Assembly (NCBI RefSeq): GCF_003031585.1
Contig: NZ_PWAA01000011.1
Coordinates: 1 to 64,000 of the forward strand
DNA: 64,000 nt
Direction: 5' to 3'
Source of the DNA: Thalassobius sp. I31.1
GTDB lineage: Bacteria; Pseudomonadota; Alphaproteobacteria; Rhodobacterales; Rhodobacteraceae
The notes under the pieces are model-generated. The model worked only from the letters and a program-made list of their open reading frames with translations. It ran no database searches and was not told where the DNA came from. Of the stretch, positions 35,283-44,157 are shown piece after piece. A program made the translations under genes and the position numbers. The stretch's first letter is position 1. Each line of letters opens with the position of its first letter.

Positions 35283-37028
35283 ATGAACCTCTTTGCTGAT
35301 ATTCGTGCGCTTGTGATTGATTGCCTGGATGCAATGGTTGCGGAGGGTGCACTGCCTGCTGGCCTGTCTTATGACAATGTCACCGCAGAGCCGCCGCGCG
35401 ATGCGGCGCATGGGGATATGGCGACCAATGCGGCGATGGTTTTGGCGAAGGCTGCGAAATCCAAGCCGCGCGATATTGCTGAAACCCTGGCGGCGAAACT
35501 GGTCGAAGATCCGCGCGTGACCTCTGCTGAAGTGGCTGGTCCGGGGTTCCTGAACCTGCGTCTTGATGCGGCGATCTGGCAGGGACTGGTGGGTAAGGTT
35601 CTGGAAACAGGCACTGATTTTGGCCGTTCTGACATGGGTGCGGGTCAGAAGGTGAACGTGGAATATGTTTCTGCGAACCCGACCGGGCCGCTGCACGTTG
35701 GTCACACCCGCGGCGCGGTTTTTGGTGATGCGCTGGCGTCCTTGCTGGATTTCGCAGGCTTTGACGTGACCCGTGAATATTACATTAATGATGGCGGTGC
35801 GCAGGTGAATGTCCTCGCCCGGTCTGTCTATCTGCGGTATCTCGAAGCCCACGGTCAGGAGGTTGCGTTCGAAGACGGAACCTATCCTGGTGATTACCTT
35901 GTGCCCGTTGGTCAGGCGCTGAAAGACAAAGTTGGCGACGCCTGGGTTGGGCAGCCGGAAGATGTCTGGCTGCAAGAGGCGCGTGAATTTGCGACCGAAG
36001 CCATGATGGATCTGATCCGCGCTGATCTGAAAGCGCTTGGCGTTGAAATGGATGTTTTCTATTCCGAGAAATCCCTGTACGGCACCGGCCAGATCGAAGC
36101 CGCGATTGACCGTCTGCAAAACGATGGCCTGATCTATGAGGGCGTGCTTGAGCCACCAAAAGGCAAAAAGCCGGACGATTGGGAACCGCGCGAACAGACC
36201 TTGTTTAAATCCACAGAACACGGCGATGATGTTGACCGTCCGGTGAAGAAATCTGACGGCTCCTGGACCTATTTCGCGCCGGATATTGCTTATCATTACA
36301 ACAAGGTAGAACGTGGTTTCGACCTTTTGATTGACGTCTTTGGCGCCGATCACGGTGGCTATGTGAAACGGATGAAAGCCGCTGTATCTGCCCTGTCCGG
36401 TGGCAAGGTGCCGCTGGATATCAAGCTGACGCAGCTGGTGAAACTGTTCAAAAACGGTGAGCCGTTCAAAATGTCGAAACGGGCGGGCACCTTTGTCACC
36501 CTGCGTGACGTGGTTGATCAGGTTGGCCCGGATGTGACCCGTTTCGTGATGCTGACCCGGAAGAACGATGCACCGCTGGACTTTGATTTCGACAAAGTGC
36601 TGGAACAGTCAAAAGACAATCCGGTTTTCTATGTGCAATACGCCCATGCGCGGGTGAATTCTGTGCTGAAGAAAGCCACAGCAGCAGGCGTGCCTGTGGA
36701 TGATGCAGCGCTTCAGGCGGCAGATTTGTCCGCTCTGGATCACGAAGCAGAACTGGCCGTTGCGAAGAAAATCGCATCTTTCCCACGTCTTGTGGAAACC
36801 GCTGCGCGTACGAATGAACCACATCGTGTTGCGTTTTACCTGTATGAACTCGCGTCAGATTTCCATGCGCTTTACCACATGGGCAAAAACGACGAAGGGC
36901 TGCGGGCCTTGCAGGAAGGCAACATTTCGCTGTCTCAGTCGAAAATCGCGCTGGCCCGTGCAGTTTCCGTTGTTATTTCTGCCGGCCTTGGTATTCTTGG
37001 CGTCAAACCGGTAGATGAAATGCGTTAA
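35283..37028 (+). CDS. argS: Arginyl-tRNA synthetase
   Basis: This class I aminoacyl-tRNA synthetase is 581 residues long. The N-terminal additional domain (Add-1, about 1-90) is followed by the HIGH-type motif HVGH (residues 138-141; [14 protein letters not shown]) and the KMSKR loop ([10 protein letters not shown] near 398). The C-terminal DALR anticodon-binding domain starts near 455. The full KMSKR is notable because many ArgRS have a degenerate version. It starts a row of plus-strand genes (SPOR protein, nagZ, scpA, scpB). Confidence 0.96.
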   Translation: MNLFADIRALVIDCLDAMVAEGALPAGLSYDNVTAEPPRDAAHGDMATNAAMVLAKAAKSKPRDIAETLAAKLVEDPRVTSAEVAGPGFLNLRLDAAIWQGLVGKVLETGTDFGRSDMGAGQKVNVEYVSANPTGPLHVGHTRGAVFGDALASLLDFAGFDVTREYYINDGGAQVNVLARSVYLRYLEAHGQEVAFEDGTYPGDYLVPVGQALKDKVGDAWVGQPEDVWLQEAREFATEAMMDLIRADLKALGVEMDVFYSEKSLYGTGQIEAAIDRLQNDGLIYEGVLEPPKGKKPDDWEPREQTLFKSTEHGDDVDRPVKKSDGSWTYFAPDIAYHYNKVERGFDLLIDVFGADHGGYVKRMKAAVSALSGGKVPLDIKLTQLVKLFKNGEPFKMSKRAGTFVTLRDVVDQVGPDVTRFVMLTRKNDAPLDFDFDKVLEQSKDNPVFYVQYAHARVNSVLKKATAAGVPVDDAALQAADLSALDHEAELAVAKKIASFPRLVETAARTNEPHRVAFYLYELASDFHALYHMGKNDEGLRALQEGNISLSQSKIALARAVSVVISAGLGILGVKPVDEMR

Positions 37029-37138
37029 AGCGGGCCCGACAAGAGGTCTTTGCACTCGCTGCCGGAGGTTTGAGGCAGAGAGTTCCGCTTATGTGAACCC
37101 GGGAAACACCGGGGCAGGGCGGACGGAAAGGCAAGTTT

Positions 37139-38269
37139 ATGTCGGGATATGATTACCCTGATTCCGCAGAGCATTTTACCCATCATCCGGGACTGCAGGG
37201 CGTGCGCCGTAAGGTGACGCCGCGCAGGGTCGTGCCGCAGCAACAACATATTCATCCGGCCCATGGTGGTCCGCAGGCGCATTATGCAGAACCTGGTTAT
37301 GCTTCGCAGATGGCGGCGCATGACCCTTATGCACAACAGCAGTTTGCACAGCCTCAGCCCGCCGCCCCGCAATATTATGCAGAAGATCCGGGCTATGCGC
37401 CTGTTGATCCTGTGCCTGCGCAGGCTGCGGTTCAGTCTTCGCCGGTTTACTATCTTGGCGCGCTTCTGTCTCTGGGTCTTGTCGCCGCTGCCGGTGTCTG
37501 GGGTTATCAGCTTGCGATGCGTGATGTGAATGGCATTCCGGTTGTGCGTGCGCTTGAAACAGAAGGGCGCATTCAGCCGACAGATCCTGGTGGTCGCCAG
37601 GCCGCGCATCAGGGGCTTGCTGTGAATGAAGTTCAGGCCAACGGCGAGGCAACTGCTGCCGCTGATCAGCTGATCCTGGCCCCACCGCCGATTGATCTTC
37701 TGGATGGTGATCAACCGGTTGCCGCGATTGTGACCGCGTCTATTTCCACAGCACCTGCATCCCGCAACAGCATTGAAATCGCTGTGGCAAATGTCGTTTC
37801 TCAGATCGAAGGTCAGGCTACAACTGCCGAGAATATCGAAGGGCGCATTCCTGCGTCTGTGCCTGGTGTATCCCGTTCCCCGGTTCCGGGCCTGCGTCCG
37901 GCGCTTGATCTGAACAGTTATAATCGTCAGCCGGTCGAGGTTGCAGCCGCGACGGATGCCGCTGCGGTTCAGCTGGCGGCGGCTGCCTCTGTGGATGCCG
38001 ACCCGTCCAGCATTGTTCCGGGCACCTTCCTTGTACAGCTGGGCGCGTTTGACAGTGAAGATATTGCTCGCAGCCAATGGGATTCCATATCTGCACGGTA
38101 TGGTGACTTCTTTGAGGGAAAACAGCGCGTTGTTCAGATATCTTCACGTGGTGGGCGTGACTTTTACCGTCTGCGCGCCGCTGGATTTGCTACGATGTCT
38201 GATGCGCGTCAGTTCTGTTCAGAAGTCATCGCACGGTCAGGCAATTGTATCCCGGTTGTCGTACGCTGA
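37139..38269 (+). CDS. SPOR-domain membrane protein
   Basis: This 376-residue bitopic inner-membrane protein has a Pro/Gln/Tyr-rich cytoplasmic N-terminal region (1-100) and one membrane helix (about 103-126, YYLGALLSLGLVAAAGVWGY). A long, low-complexity Ala/Pro-rich periplasmic linker leads to a C-terminal SPOR domain (about 290-376, FLVQLGAFDSEDIARSQW ending in NCIPVVVR). SPOR domains bind denuded septal peptidoglycan, so it probably acts at the division site. Its stop overlaps the nagZ start (TGATG). Confidence 0.9.
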   Translation: MSGYDYPDSAEHFTHHPGLQGVRRKVTPRRVVPQQQHIHPAHGGPQAHYAEPGYASQMAAHDPYAQQQFAQPQPAAPQYYAEDPGYAPVDPVPAQAAVQSSPVYYLGALLSLGLVAAAGVWGYQLAMRDVNGIPVVRALETEGRIQPTDPGGRQAAHQGLAVNEVQANGEATAAADQLILAPPPIDLLDGDQPVAAIVTASISTAPASRNSIEIAVANVVSQIEGQATTAENIEGRIPASVPGVSRSPVPGLRPALDLNSYNRQPVEVAAATDAAAVQLAAAASVDADPSSIVPGTFLVQLGAFDSEDIARSQWDSISARYGDFFEGKQRVVQISSRGGRDFYRLRAAGFATMSDARQFCSEVIARSGNCIPVVVR

Positions 38270-39285
38270 TGGCACTTTCTCATGACACGGGGGCTTATAT
38301 CTTCGGTTGCGAAGGTCTGACCCTGACCCAATCTGAGGCCGCGTTTTTTAAAGAAGCGCGGCCTGTTGGTTTCATCCTTTTTACCCGCAATCTGGACAAT
38401 CCTGATCAAATCCGGCGTCTGACCTCTGATCTGCGCGATGCGGCGGGTCATGATGCGATGGTGCTGATTGACCAGGAAGGCGGGCGGGTGGAACGTATGG
38501 CCGCGCCACATTGGTCCACCTGGCTGCCGCCGCTGGATCAGATCGCGCAGGTAACCGCAAAACACGGGCATCAGGCAGCGGTTCGGTCAATGTATCTGCG
38601 CTATCAGGTGATTGCAGCGGAACTGCTGGCTAGTGGCATCGATGTGAACTGCGTGCCTTGTTCTGATGTGATCCGCGATGAAACCCACGCTGTTCTGCGC
38701 AATCGCTGTTATGGCGAAGCCGTTGATCTGGTTTCTGAAATTTCCCGCGCGGTGGCGAATGCCAATCTTGATGCAGGCGCTTTGCCTGTGATGAAACATA
38801 TGCCGGGGCATGGGCGTGCGACGCTGGATAGTCACCTGAAACTGCCCCATGTCACGGCGGCAGCGGATGATCTGCAGAATGTGGATTTCGCGGTGTTTAA
38901 GGCGCTTTCTGATCTGCCTTTGGGCATGAGTGCGCATATCGTTTACGAAGCCCTGGGGCAGAGCGGCCCTGCAACAACATCAGCTGAAATGATCCGCCTG
39001 ATCCGCGAAGATATCGGCTTTCTAGGCCTTCTGATGACCGATGATCTGTCGATGGAAGCCCTGTCCGGCACGCCGGGTGAACGCAGTGCCGCGTCAATAC
39101 AGGCCGGTTGTGATGTGATCCTGCACTGCAATGGTGAGCTTGCCGAAATGGAAGATGTTGCCGCCTCTGCCGGTCGTATGACCAATCGCGCGCGCAACGC
39201 CGCGAATGCAGCGATGGATTTGCGTGCAAATGGCGCCCCCGTTGACATTTCGCAGGCGATGGCTGAACTTAACACGCTGATTTAA
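38269..39285 (+). CDS. nagZ: Beta-N-acetylhexosaminidase (NagZ)
   Basis: This glycoside hydrolase family 3 enzyme of peptidoglycan recycling removes GlcNAc from anhydromuropeptides in the cytoplasm. At 338 residues it is of normal length. It contains the signature KHMPGHGRATLDSHLKLP (near residue 176), with the catalytic His, and the nucleophile Asp in LLMTDDLSMEAL (near 250). The start at 38269 overlaps the stop of the SPOR gene. The association of a septal SPOR protein with NagZ links division and wall recycling (inference). Confidence 0.93.
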   Translation: MALSHDTGAYIFGCEGLTLTQSEAAFFKEARPVGFILFTRNLDNPDQIRRLTSDLRDAAGHDAMVLIDQEGGRVERMAAPHWSTWLPPLDQIAQVTAKHGHQAAVRSMYLRYQVIAAELLASGIDVNCVPCSDVIRDETHAVLRNRCYGEAVDLVSEISRAVANANLDAGALPVMKHMPGHGRATLDSHLKLPHVTAAADDLQNVDFAVFKALSDLPLGMSAHIVYEALGQSGPATTSAEMIRLIREDIGFLGLLMTDDLSMEALSGTPGERSAASIQAGCDVILHCNGELAEMEDVAASAGRMTNRARNAANAAMDLRANGAPVDISQAMAELNTLI

Positions 39286-39309
39286 TCCCTTTCTCTGCGG
39301 AAGCTTTTG

Positions 39310-40113
39310 ATGGCCGAACAGAACACATCTCTTTTCGATCAAAGCGATGCAGATCGCGTCGCGCGTCGCCTTGCGGCGGAAGCTCTGATTGTGGATGTGG
39401 AGGGGTTTGAAGGCCCGCTTGATCTTTTGCTGACCTTGTCACGGACGCAAAAGGTGGATCTACGCCGGATTTCCGTGCTGGAACTGGCGCATCAGTATTT
39501 AACCTTTATCGAAACCGCGAAAGAACTGCGGATCGAACTGGCGGCGGATTACCTGGTGATGGCGGCCTGGCTGGCCTTCCTGAAGTCGCGCCTGCTTTTG
39601 CCACCTGACCCCAGTGAAGAAGGCCCTTCCGGTGAAGAACTTGCCGCACACCTGGCCTTCCAGCTGGAACGCCTGGAAGCCATGCGTAAATCTGCGGCGC
39701 GGCTTATGGCACGCGATCAAAAGGGCCGGGATTTCTTTGTGCGTGGTCAGATCGAAACCGTGGAACGCGTGCGCAAGGTGGCCTATACGGCGACGTTGTT
39801 GGACCTGATGCAGGGCTATGCCCGCTTGCGGACCCGCGATGATTTCCGCCCCTTTGTGATGGATCGCGATGCGGTTTTCACGATGGAACAGGCGCTGGAT
39901 CGTCTGCGCAGTCTGATCGGTTATTCCGGCGACTGGACAGAGCTTGTCAATTACCTTCCAGAAGGTTGGGCGGAGGATCCTGAAAAACGCCGATCCGCCA
40001 CGGCTGCGACCTTTGCCGCAAGTCTTGAGCTTGTCAAAGAAGGCAAAATTGAATTGCGTCAGGGGGATGTTTTTGCCCCCATTCAGATCAGGAAACGATC
40101 CGATGAACGATGA
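39310..40113 (+). CDS. scpA: Segregation and condensation protein A
   Basis: ScpA is the kleisin subunit that bridges SMC heads in chromosome condensation. Its 267 residues start with the family-typical N-terminal segment (ALIVDVEGFEGPLDLLLTLSR, then TQKVDLRRISVLELA), which binds the SMC neck. The winged-helix C terminus (LELVKEGKIELRQGDVFAPI) binds the SMC cap. The ATG at 39310 directly follows a TTG that could also serve. Its last 11 bases overlap scpB. Confidence 0.94.
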   Translation: MAEQNTSLFDQSDADRVARRLAAEALIVDVEGFEGPLDLLLTLSRTQKVDLRRISVLELAHQYLTFIETAKELRIELAADYLVMAAWLAFLKSRLLLPPDPSEEGPSGEELAAHLAFQLERLEAMRKSAARLMARDQKGRDFFVRGQIETVERVRKVAYTATLLDLMQGYARLRTRDDFRPFVMDRDAVFTMEQALDRLRSLIGYSGDWTELVNYLPEGWAEDPEKRRSATAATFAASLELVKEGKIELRQGDVFAPIQIRKRSDER

Positions 40114-40798
40114 TATAGATGACATGAATATTCCGGCACAAAAGTCTGACCGAAAAGAAGAATCTTTGTTTGAGGCCCCGCCTGAGGCCGAACAGGAACG
40201 CATGGTGGAAGCCTTGCTGTTTGCTTCTGCAGAACCTCTGACCATCAAGGAACTTCAGGGGCGCTTGCCGCATGGCTGTGATGCGGCCGAAGCGATTGCC
40301 TACTTGCAGAAACGCTATGAAGGGCGCGGTGTGCGGATTGTGCGTACGGGCGATGCCTGGGCCATGCGCACAGCTCCGGATCTGTCGTTTCTTATGCAGA
40401 AAGAAGTGGTCGAAACCCGCAAACTGTCACGCGCCGCGATCGAAACCCTGGCGATCATTGCCTATCATCAGCCCGCCACCCGGGCAGAGATTGAAGAAAT
40501 CCGGGGGGTTTCCGTTTCCCGTGGTACGATTGATCAGCTGCTGGAAATGGAATGGATCCGTATTGGCCGCCGTCGCATGACACCTGGTCGTCCGGTGACT
40601 TTTGTTGTGACACAGGAATTTCTTGATCAATTCGGTTTAGAAAGTGCGCGTGATCTTCCTGGCCTGAAAGAGCTGCGTGCAGCCGGCCTTCTTGATAACC
40701 GTCCGCCGCCTGGTCTGATGCCAGGACCTATGGGGGATGAAAGCGAAGTGATTGACGATGAGGATCACGAACAAAGTGAATTGTTTGAGGATGAGTAA
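40103..40798 (+). CDS. scpB: Segregation and condensation protein B
   Basis: ScpB is the KITE subunit partnering ScpA and SMC. Its 231 residues contain two winged-helix domains, with the signature EALLFASAEPLTIKELQGRL at the start and the strongly conserved KLSRAAIETLAIIAYHQPAT, RAEIEEIRGVS near residue 115. An acidic tail follows (DDEDHEQSELFEDE). The start at 40103 is preceded by AGGAAA and overlaps the scpA end, so the two are coupled; a longer frame upstream is only the scpA coding region in another frame. Confidence 0.94.
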   Translation: MNDDIDDMNIPAQKSDRKEESLFEAPPEAEQERMVEALLFASAEPLTIKELQGRLPHGCDAAEAIAYLQKRYEGRGVRIVRTGDAWAMRTAPDLSFLMQKEVVETRKLSRAAIETLAIIAYHQPATRAEIEEIRGVSVSRGTIDQLLEMEWIRIGRRRMTPGRPVTFVVTQEFLDQFGLESARDLPGLKELRAAGLLDNRPPPGLMPGPMGDESEVIDDEDHEQSELFEDE

Positions 40799-40834
40799 TC
40801 TGTATATTAGATATGTTCCCCGGAGGTTGATGGT

Positions 40835-41035
40835 ATGAATGCAAATATGATTTTTCGCCTGTTGCTGCGTTTCGGCCCGCAGTTGTTTGCGCAGTTCAAC
40901 AAGCGTCGCAACACGCAGCAGGACGGTGATGTGGCACAGCCAGGTCAACCAAATCAGCCACCTGGACCAAATGGCCAGAACCTGCAACAAAGTGCGCGTA
41001 TGCTGCAACGCCTGATGCGGATGTTCCGGATCTAA
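40835..41035 (+). CDS. Small basic hypothetical protein (66 residues)
   Basis: This short gene lies 36 bases after scpB, with a CGGAGG ribosome binding site (about 40821-40826). The product has an amphipathic N terminus (MIFRLLLRFGPQLFAQFNKR), a Gln/Pro/Asn-rich middle (QPGQPNQPPGPNGQN) and a basic, Met-rich end (RMLQRLMRMFRI). No family is recognised. The good ribosome binding site and operon position support it. Its stop overlaps by four bases the end of the convergent MFS gene. Confidence 0.65.
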   Translation: MNANMIFRLLLRFGPQLFAQFNKRRNTQQDGDVAQPGQPNQPPGPNGQNLQQSARMLQRLMRMFRI

Positions 41036-42189
41036 GCTGTTTCTATGTTCTGCATCTGACGCAGGCGGGCGATTGTGGCTTCCAGCGCGCCCAGAACGGC
41101 AAGTCCGGCAGAGAGATACATGCAGCCTTTCAGTCCGGCCCATTCAAAGCCGGGCCGGAAAACCAGAGTCGCTCCAAAGACGCTGAGATACATGATCATC
41201 GAATTCAGCCCCAGGATCGCACCACGTTGTGACGGATCAATTGCGGTCAGGCGTGACACGGTCAGGGTCAGACCCGCGTGCTGGAACATACCCCAGAAGA
41301 AAACACCCACCAGCAAACCAGTATAATACAGATCAACTGTGGTCAGGGTGGTGTAGAAGACGGCGAGGCAGCTGAAGACAGCGATCAGCCCGCGACGCGG
41401 ACCGACCTTATCAAGCCAGGGATCAGCGAGCATCGACAAAGCAAACCCCAGACCATAGGACAGGGTCAACAGCCCCGCATCGCTGACCTGCAGGCCCATG
41501 TTGCGTTCCAGATGCGCGCCCAGGTAGTTGTAGATCCCGTAGAACCCACCGCCCAGCATCAGCACCGCAAAGAGACCGGGGATGACTTCGGGCAGGCGCA
41601 GGGCACGCAGAGGTGATGTCACCTGACCACGTGCAGGCGCTGTTTCAAGGCGCAGACGGGCGATGCCCAGGGTTGCAAAACCCAGGCCGACCGCCAGCAA
41701 TACATACACCATGCGCCAGCCTGCAAAATCTGTGATCCAGGCAGACAAGGTGACACCGCCCGCCATGGACAGCGTCCACCCGGTTAATACGCGTCCGATA
41801 ACCTGTGCTTCCCGTCCTTTTGGTGCCAGATGCGCCGCAAGGGCATAAGTTGCGGGCAGGGCGCCGCCTGCGGCGAGACCTGCGATCGTCTGTGCTGCGA
41901 TCAATATGAACAAATTGTTTGCTAGTGCAGTGACCGCCAGAGCGAGGGTCATGATCAGAAGCGCCACTTTCAGTGCCCGGTCTGCGCCGAAGCGATCTAC
42001 CAGCGGGGCAAAGATCACGGCGGAAAAGGCCACTGCCAGCCCATACAATGCCATGGCCGAAAGGACGTCGGTTGCTTCTGTCAGACCGATGCCCATGGCG
42101 ACCGCTGCGGCGATGGGGGACAGCACAAGAGAGTTAGACCCGACGATGCCAACGGTGCACATCAAAAGGGTCACAGGGGAACGCAGCAT
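41032..42189 (-). CDS. MFS transporter
   Basis: This 385-residue major facilitator superfamily permease has about 12 membrane helices. The loop 2-3 signature region (APLVDRFGADRALKVALLIM) and the motif in helix 5 (RVLTGWTLSMAGGVTLSAWI) are those of drug or metabolite exporters of the DHA1 type. The start at 42189 (MLRSPVTLLMC) has an AAAGGCGAG site; a longer frame to 42267 crosses the neighbour's promoter. It is divergent from an Lrp-type regulator and likely controlled by it, as for amino-acid efflux systems (inference). Confidence 0.87.
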   Translation of the reverse strand: MLRSPVTLLMCTVGIVGSNSLVLSPIAAAVAMGIGLTEATDVLSAMALYGLAVAFSAVIFAPLVDRFGADRALKVALLIMTLALAVTALANNLFILIAAQTIAGLAAGGALPATYALAAHLAPKGREAQVIGRVLTGWTLSMAGGVTLSAWITDFAGWRMVYVLLAVGLGFATLGIARLRLETAPARGQVTSPLRALRLPEVIPGLFAVLMLGGGFYGIYNYLGAHLERNMGLQVSDAGLLTLSYGLGFALSMLADPWLDKVGPRRGLIAVFSCLAVFYTTLTTVDLYYTGLLVGVFFWGMFQHAGLTLTVSRLTAIDPSQRGAILGLNSMIMYLSVFGATLVFRPGFEWAGLKGCMYLSAGLAVLGALEATIARLRQMQNIETA

Positions 42190-42233
42190 GATCTCGCCTT
42201 TACTGAACGTGTTTCGAGATGTTATGCCTAAGC

Positions 42234-42248
42234 CCGAATAAAATTCGG
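42234..42248 (+). promoter_or_regulatory. Perfect dyad CCGAAT-AAA-ATTCGG between the MFS and Lrp genes
   Basis: A perfect inverted repeat with six-base arms lies in the 76-base divergent gap, 18 bases before the Lrp start. Lrp/AsnC regulators commonly bind AT-rich 15-base dyads near their own gene, so this is a candidate operator for both genes. Confidence 0.5.
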
Positions 42249-42265
42249 CAACAGGGGTATTTCGC

Positions 42266-42811
42266 ATGAAGCAGGAAAAAACAGATAATCTTCAGCCAGG
42301 CGGTGCCTCAGCCCCGCGCTTTGATGCGATTGACCGAAAAATATCCGCCGCGCTGGTGAAGGACGCCGGGCGCAGTTTTGCGTCATTGTCAGAGGAAATA
42401 GGCCTGTCGGCAGCGGCACTGCATGAACGCGTGAAACGCCTGCGTGCGAATGGGGTGATCCGGCGGACACAGGCGGCACTGGACGGTGCGAAAATCGGCA
42501 AGCCTTTGCTGGCCTATATTCATGTGACCACAGCTGGCTGGGGGATTACGCCGGGGCTGATGAAGATCGCGCAATTGCCCGAGGTTGAGGAAGTGCAGAC
42601 CGTGACCGGGGACATCAGCGTGATTATGAAAGTGCGCGTGTCACATTCCCTGGCGTTGCAGGGGTTGCTGGCGCGGCTTTACAAGTTGAAAGAAGTCCGC
42701 GCGACCAGCAGCCATGTTGTGCTGTCCACCCACCAGGAACGTCCTGTGCAGGCAGAAATCACCGAGGATCTGGGCAGTGAAGTGGCTGTGGGAATTATCC
42801 CAGAGGTTTGA
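42266..42811 (+). CDS. Lrp/AsnC-family transcriptional regulator
   Basis: This is a 181-residue feast/famine regulator. The N-terminal winged helix-turn-helix (about residues 18-75, DAIDRKISAALVKDAG, then SFASLSEEIGLSAAALHERV) is followed by a RAM/ACT-like effector domain (about 85-160; LLAYIHVTTAGW, then VEEVQTVTGDISVIMKV). The effector is probably an amino acid. It is divergent from an MFS exporter, with a perfect 15-base dyad between them. Its 3' end overlaps the convergent dcd gene by 17 bases. Confidence 0.9.
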   Translation: MKQEKTDNLQPGGASAPRFDAIDRKISAALVKDAGRSFASLSEEIGLSAAALHERVKRLRANGVIRRTQAALDGAKIGKPLLAYIHVTTAGWGITPGLMKIAQLPEVEEVQTVTGDISVIMKVRVSHSLALQGLLARLYKLKEVRATSSHVVLSTHQERPVQAEITEDLGSEVAVGIIPEV

Positions 42812-43913
42812 AATGTTTGGACAGTTTCAGGCCCTGGCCCTGGTAGTTGGACGCAATACCAGCGCCATAAAGGGTTTCCGGTTCTGACGCCATTTTTTCA
42901 TAAACCAAACGCCCGACAACCTGACCATGTTCCAGGACAAAGGGGGCTTCGTGGCAGCGGACTTCCAGCACGCCGCGCGACCCGGCACCACCGGCTGAGG
43001 AATGGCCAAATCCCGGGTCAAAGAAGCCCGCGTAATGCACGCGGAATTCACCAACCATAGCCAGATATGGTGCCATTTCGGCTGCGCAGTTTGGTGGAAT
43101 GGTCACGGCTTCGCGGCTGACAAGGATGTAAAACGCGCCAGGATCCAGGATGATGCGCCCATCATTCGTGTGGATGGGTTCCCAGTAGTCAGCGGGGTCG
43201 TAATGGGCGATATTGTCCAGATCAATCACGCCGGAATGGGGCTTTGCACGGAAGCCCACCAGGTTGCCGCTATCTGGTTTCAGATCCACAGAGAACCCCA
43301 GGCCATCGCTGATCAGCGCATCACCGGATACCAGACGATCTGCGGCGTGAATGGCACGCAGATCATCATCTGACAGTACAGATTGCCCTTGCCGAAACCG
43401 AATCTGGTTCAGTCGCATACCCGGACGCACAAGAACGGAAAAACTGCGCGGGCAGATCTCGGCGTAAAGCGGGCCGGAATACCCGGCGGGAATACGGTCA
43501 AACTCTGCGCCGCCATCGGTGACAACCCGGGTCAATAGATCAAGGCGGCCGGTAGAAGATTTGGCATTGGTAACGGCGGTGATGTCATCAGGCAGGTTAA
43601 GGCCTTCCATCAGCTCAACTACGTAAACGCAGCCTTTTTCCAACACGATACCCGGTGTCAGGGCGATCTCATGCATCTCAAATTCGCCAAGGCGATCTGC
43701 AACTTTATTCCCGGCACCGGCCAGGAAAGAGGCACGCACGCGCCAGGCCCGCAGCCCAAGACGCAGATCAAGAGAGGCAGGTTGCACCTGGCCATCCACA
43801 TAGGGCTGTGTTGCTGTGATCTGCCCGGCCTCAGACATGTGCTGAATCAGGTGATCAGGCAGAACGCCAATTCTGCTGTCGTTTGTATCAGGTGACAGAG
43901 AAGCAGAAGCCAT
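42795..43913 (-). CDS. dcd: 2'-deoxycytidine 5'-triphosphate deaminase
   Basis: This dCTP deaminase-type enzyme feeds dUMP/dTTP synthesis. At 372 residues it is about twice the classical Dcd length (about 190). Two trimeric-dUTPase-like beta domains are seen in tandem: the first with VTNAKSSTGRLDLLTRVVTD and GYSGPLYAEICP (near residues 125-170), the second from about residue 215 with PGAFYILVSREAVTIPP and GFFDPGFGHS. This long form is what I recall for alphaproteobacteria such as Rhodobacter. The gene stands alone, upstream (in its own direction) of nothing but the Lrp gene end. Confidence 0.88.
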   Translation of the reverse strand: MASASLSPDTNDSRIGVLPDHLIQHMSEAGQITATQPYVDGQVQPASLDLRLGLRAWRVRASFLAGAGNKVADRLGEFEMHEIALTPGIVLEKGCVYVVELMEGLNLPDDITAVTNAKSSTGRLDLLTRVVTDGGAEFDRIPAGYSGPLYAEICPRSFSVLVRPGMRLNQIRFRQGQSVLSDDDLRAIHAADRLVSGDALISDGLGFSVDLKPDSGNLVGFRAKPHSGVIDLDNIAHYDPADYWEPIHTNDGRIILDPGAFYILVSREAVTIPPNCAAEMAPYLAMVGEFRVHYAGFFDPGFGHSSAGGAGSRGVLEVRCHEAPFVLEHGQVVGRLVYEKMASEPETLYGAGIASNYQGQGLKLSKHFKPLG

Positions 43914-43977
43914 GGGCGATATCCTTTCAGAACAGTCTGATCTTGCTCCGCCCGGGCGGAATCAGCGCCAGAATAAA

Positions 43978-44014
43978 CAAACGGCCCGCTACCACAAGGG
44001 CAGGGGCCGTTTTG
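43978..44014 (-). terminator. Terminator downstream of tRNA-Pro
   Basis: On the minus strand AACGGCCC and GGGCCGTT (43980-43987 with 44004-44011) form a stem followed by TGTTTATT. It lies directly after the tRNA 3' end. Confidence 0.65.
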
Positions 44015-44021
44015 TTCGTGG

Positions 44022-44095
44022 TCGGGCTAGCAGGACTCGAACCTGCGACCTTCCGTCCCCCAGACGGACGCGCTACCAGGCTGCGCCATAGCCCG
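44022..44095 (-). tRNA. tRNA-Pro (anticodon GGG)
   Basis: A full cloverleaf can be drawn: acceptor CGGGCTA/TAGCCCG with discriminator A, D stem GCGC/GCGC, anticodon stem TCCGT/ACGGA around loop CTGGGGG (anticodon GGG), variable AGGTC, and T stem GCAGG/CCTGC with loop TTCGAGT. The 3' CCA is not encoded. The anticodon reads CCC and CCU proline codons. Confidence 0.95.
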
Positions 44096-44157
44096 AACTG
44101 ACACCTTACATAGCGGTTTTATGGCCGGGGGCAAGATGGAAATTTCGAAAAATAAGA

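Noticed and set aside
35040-36353. 437-codon minus-strand open frame over argS
   Set aside because: It lies antisense to an intact argS with HIGH and KMSKR motifs. It has no ribosome binding site and a basic, His-rich composition typical of shadow frames.
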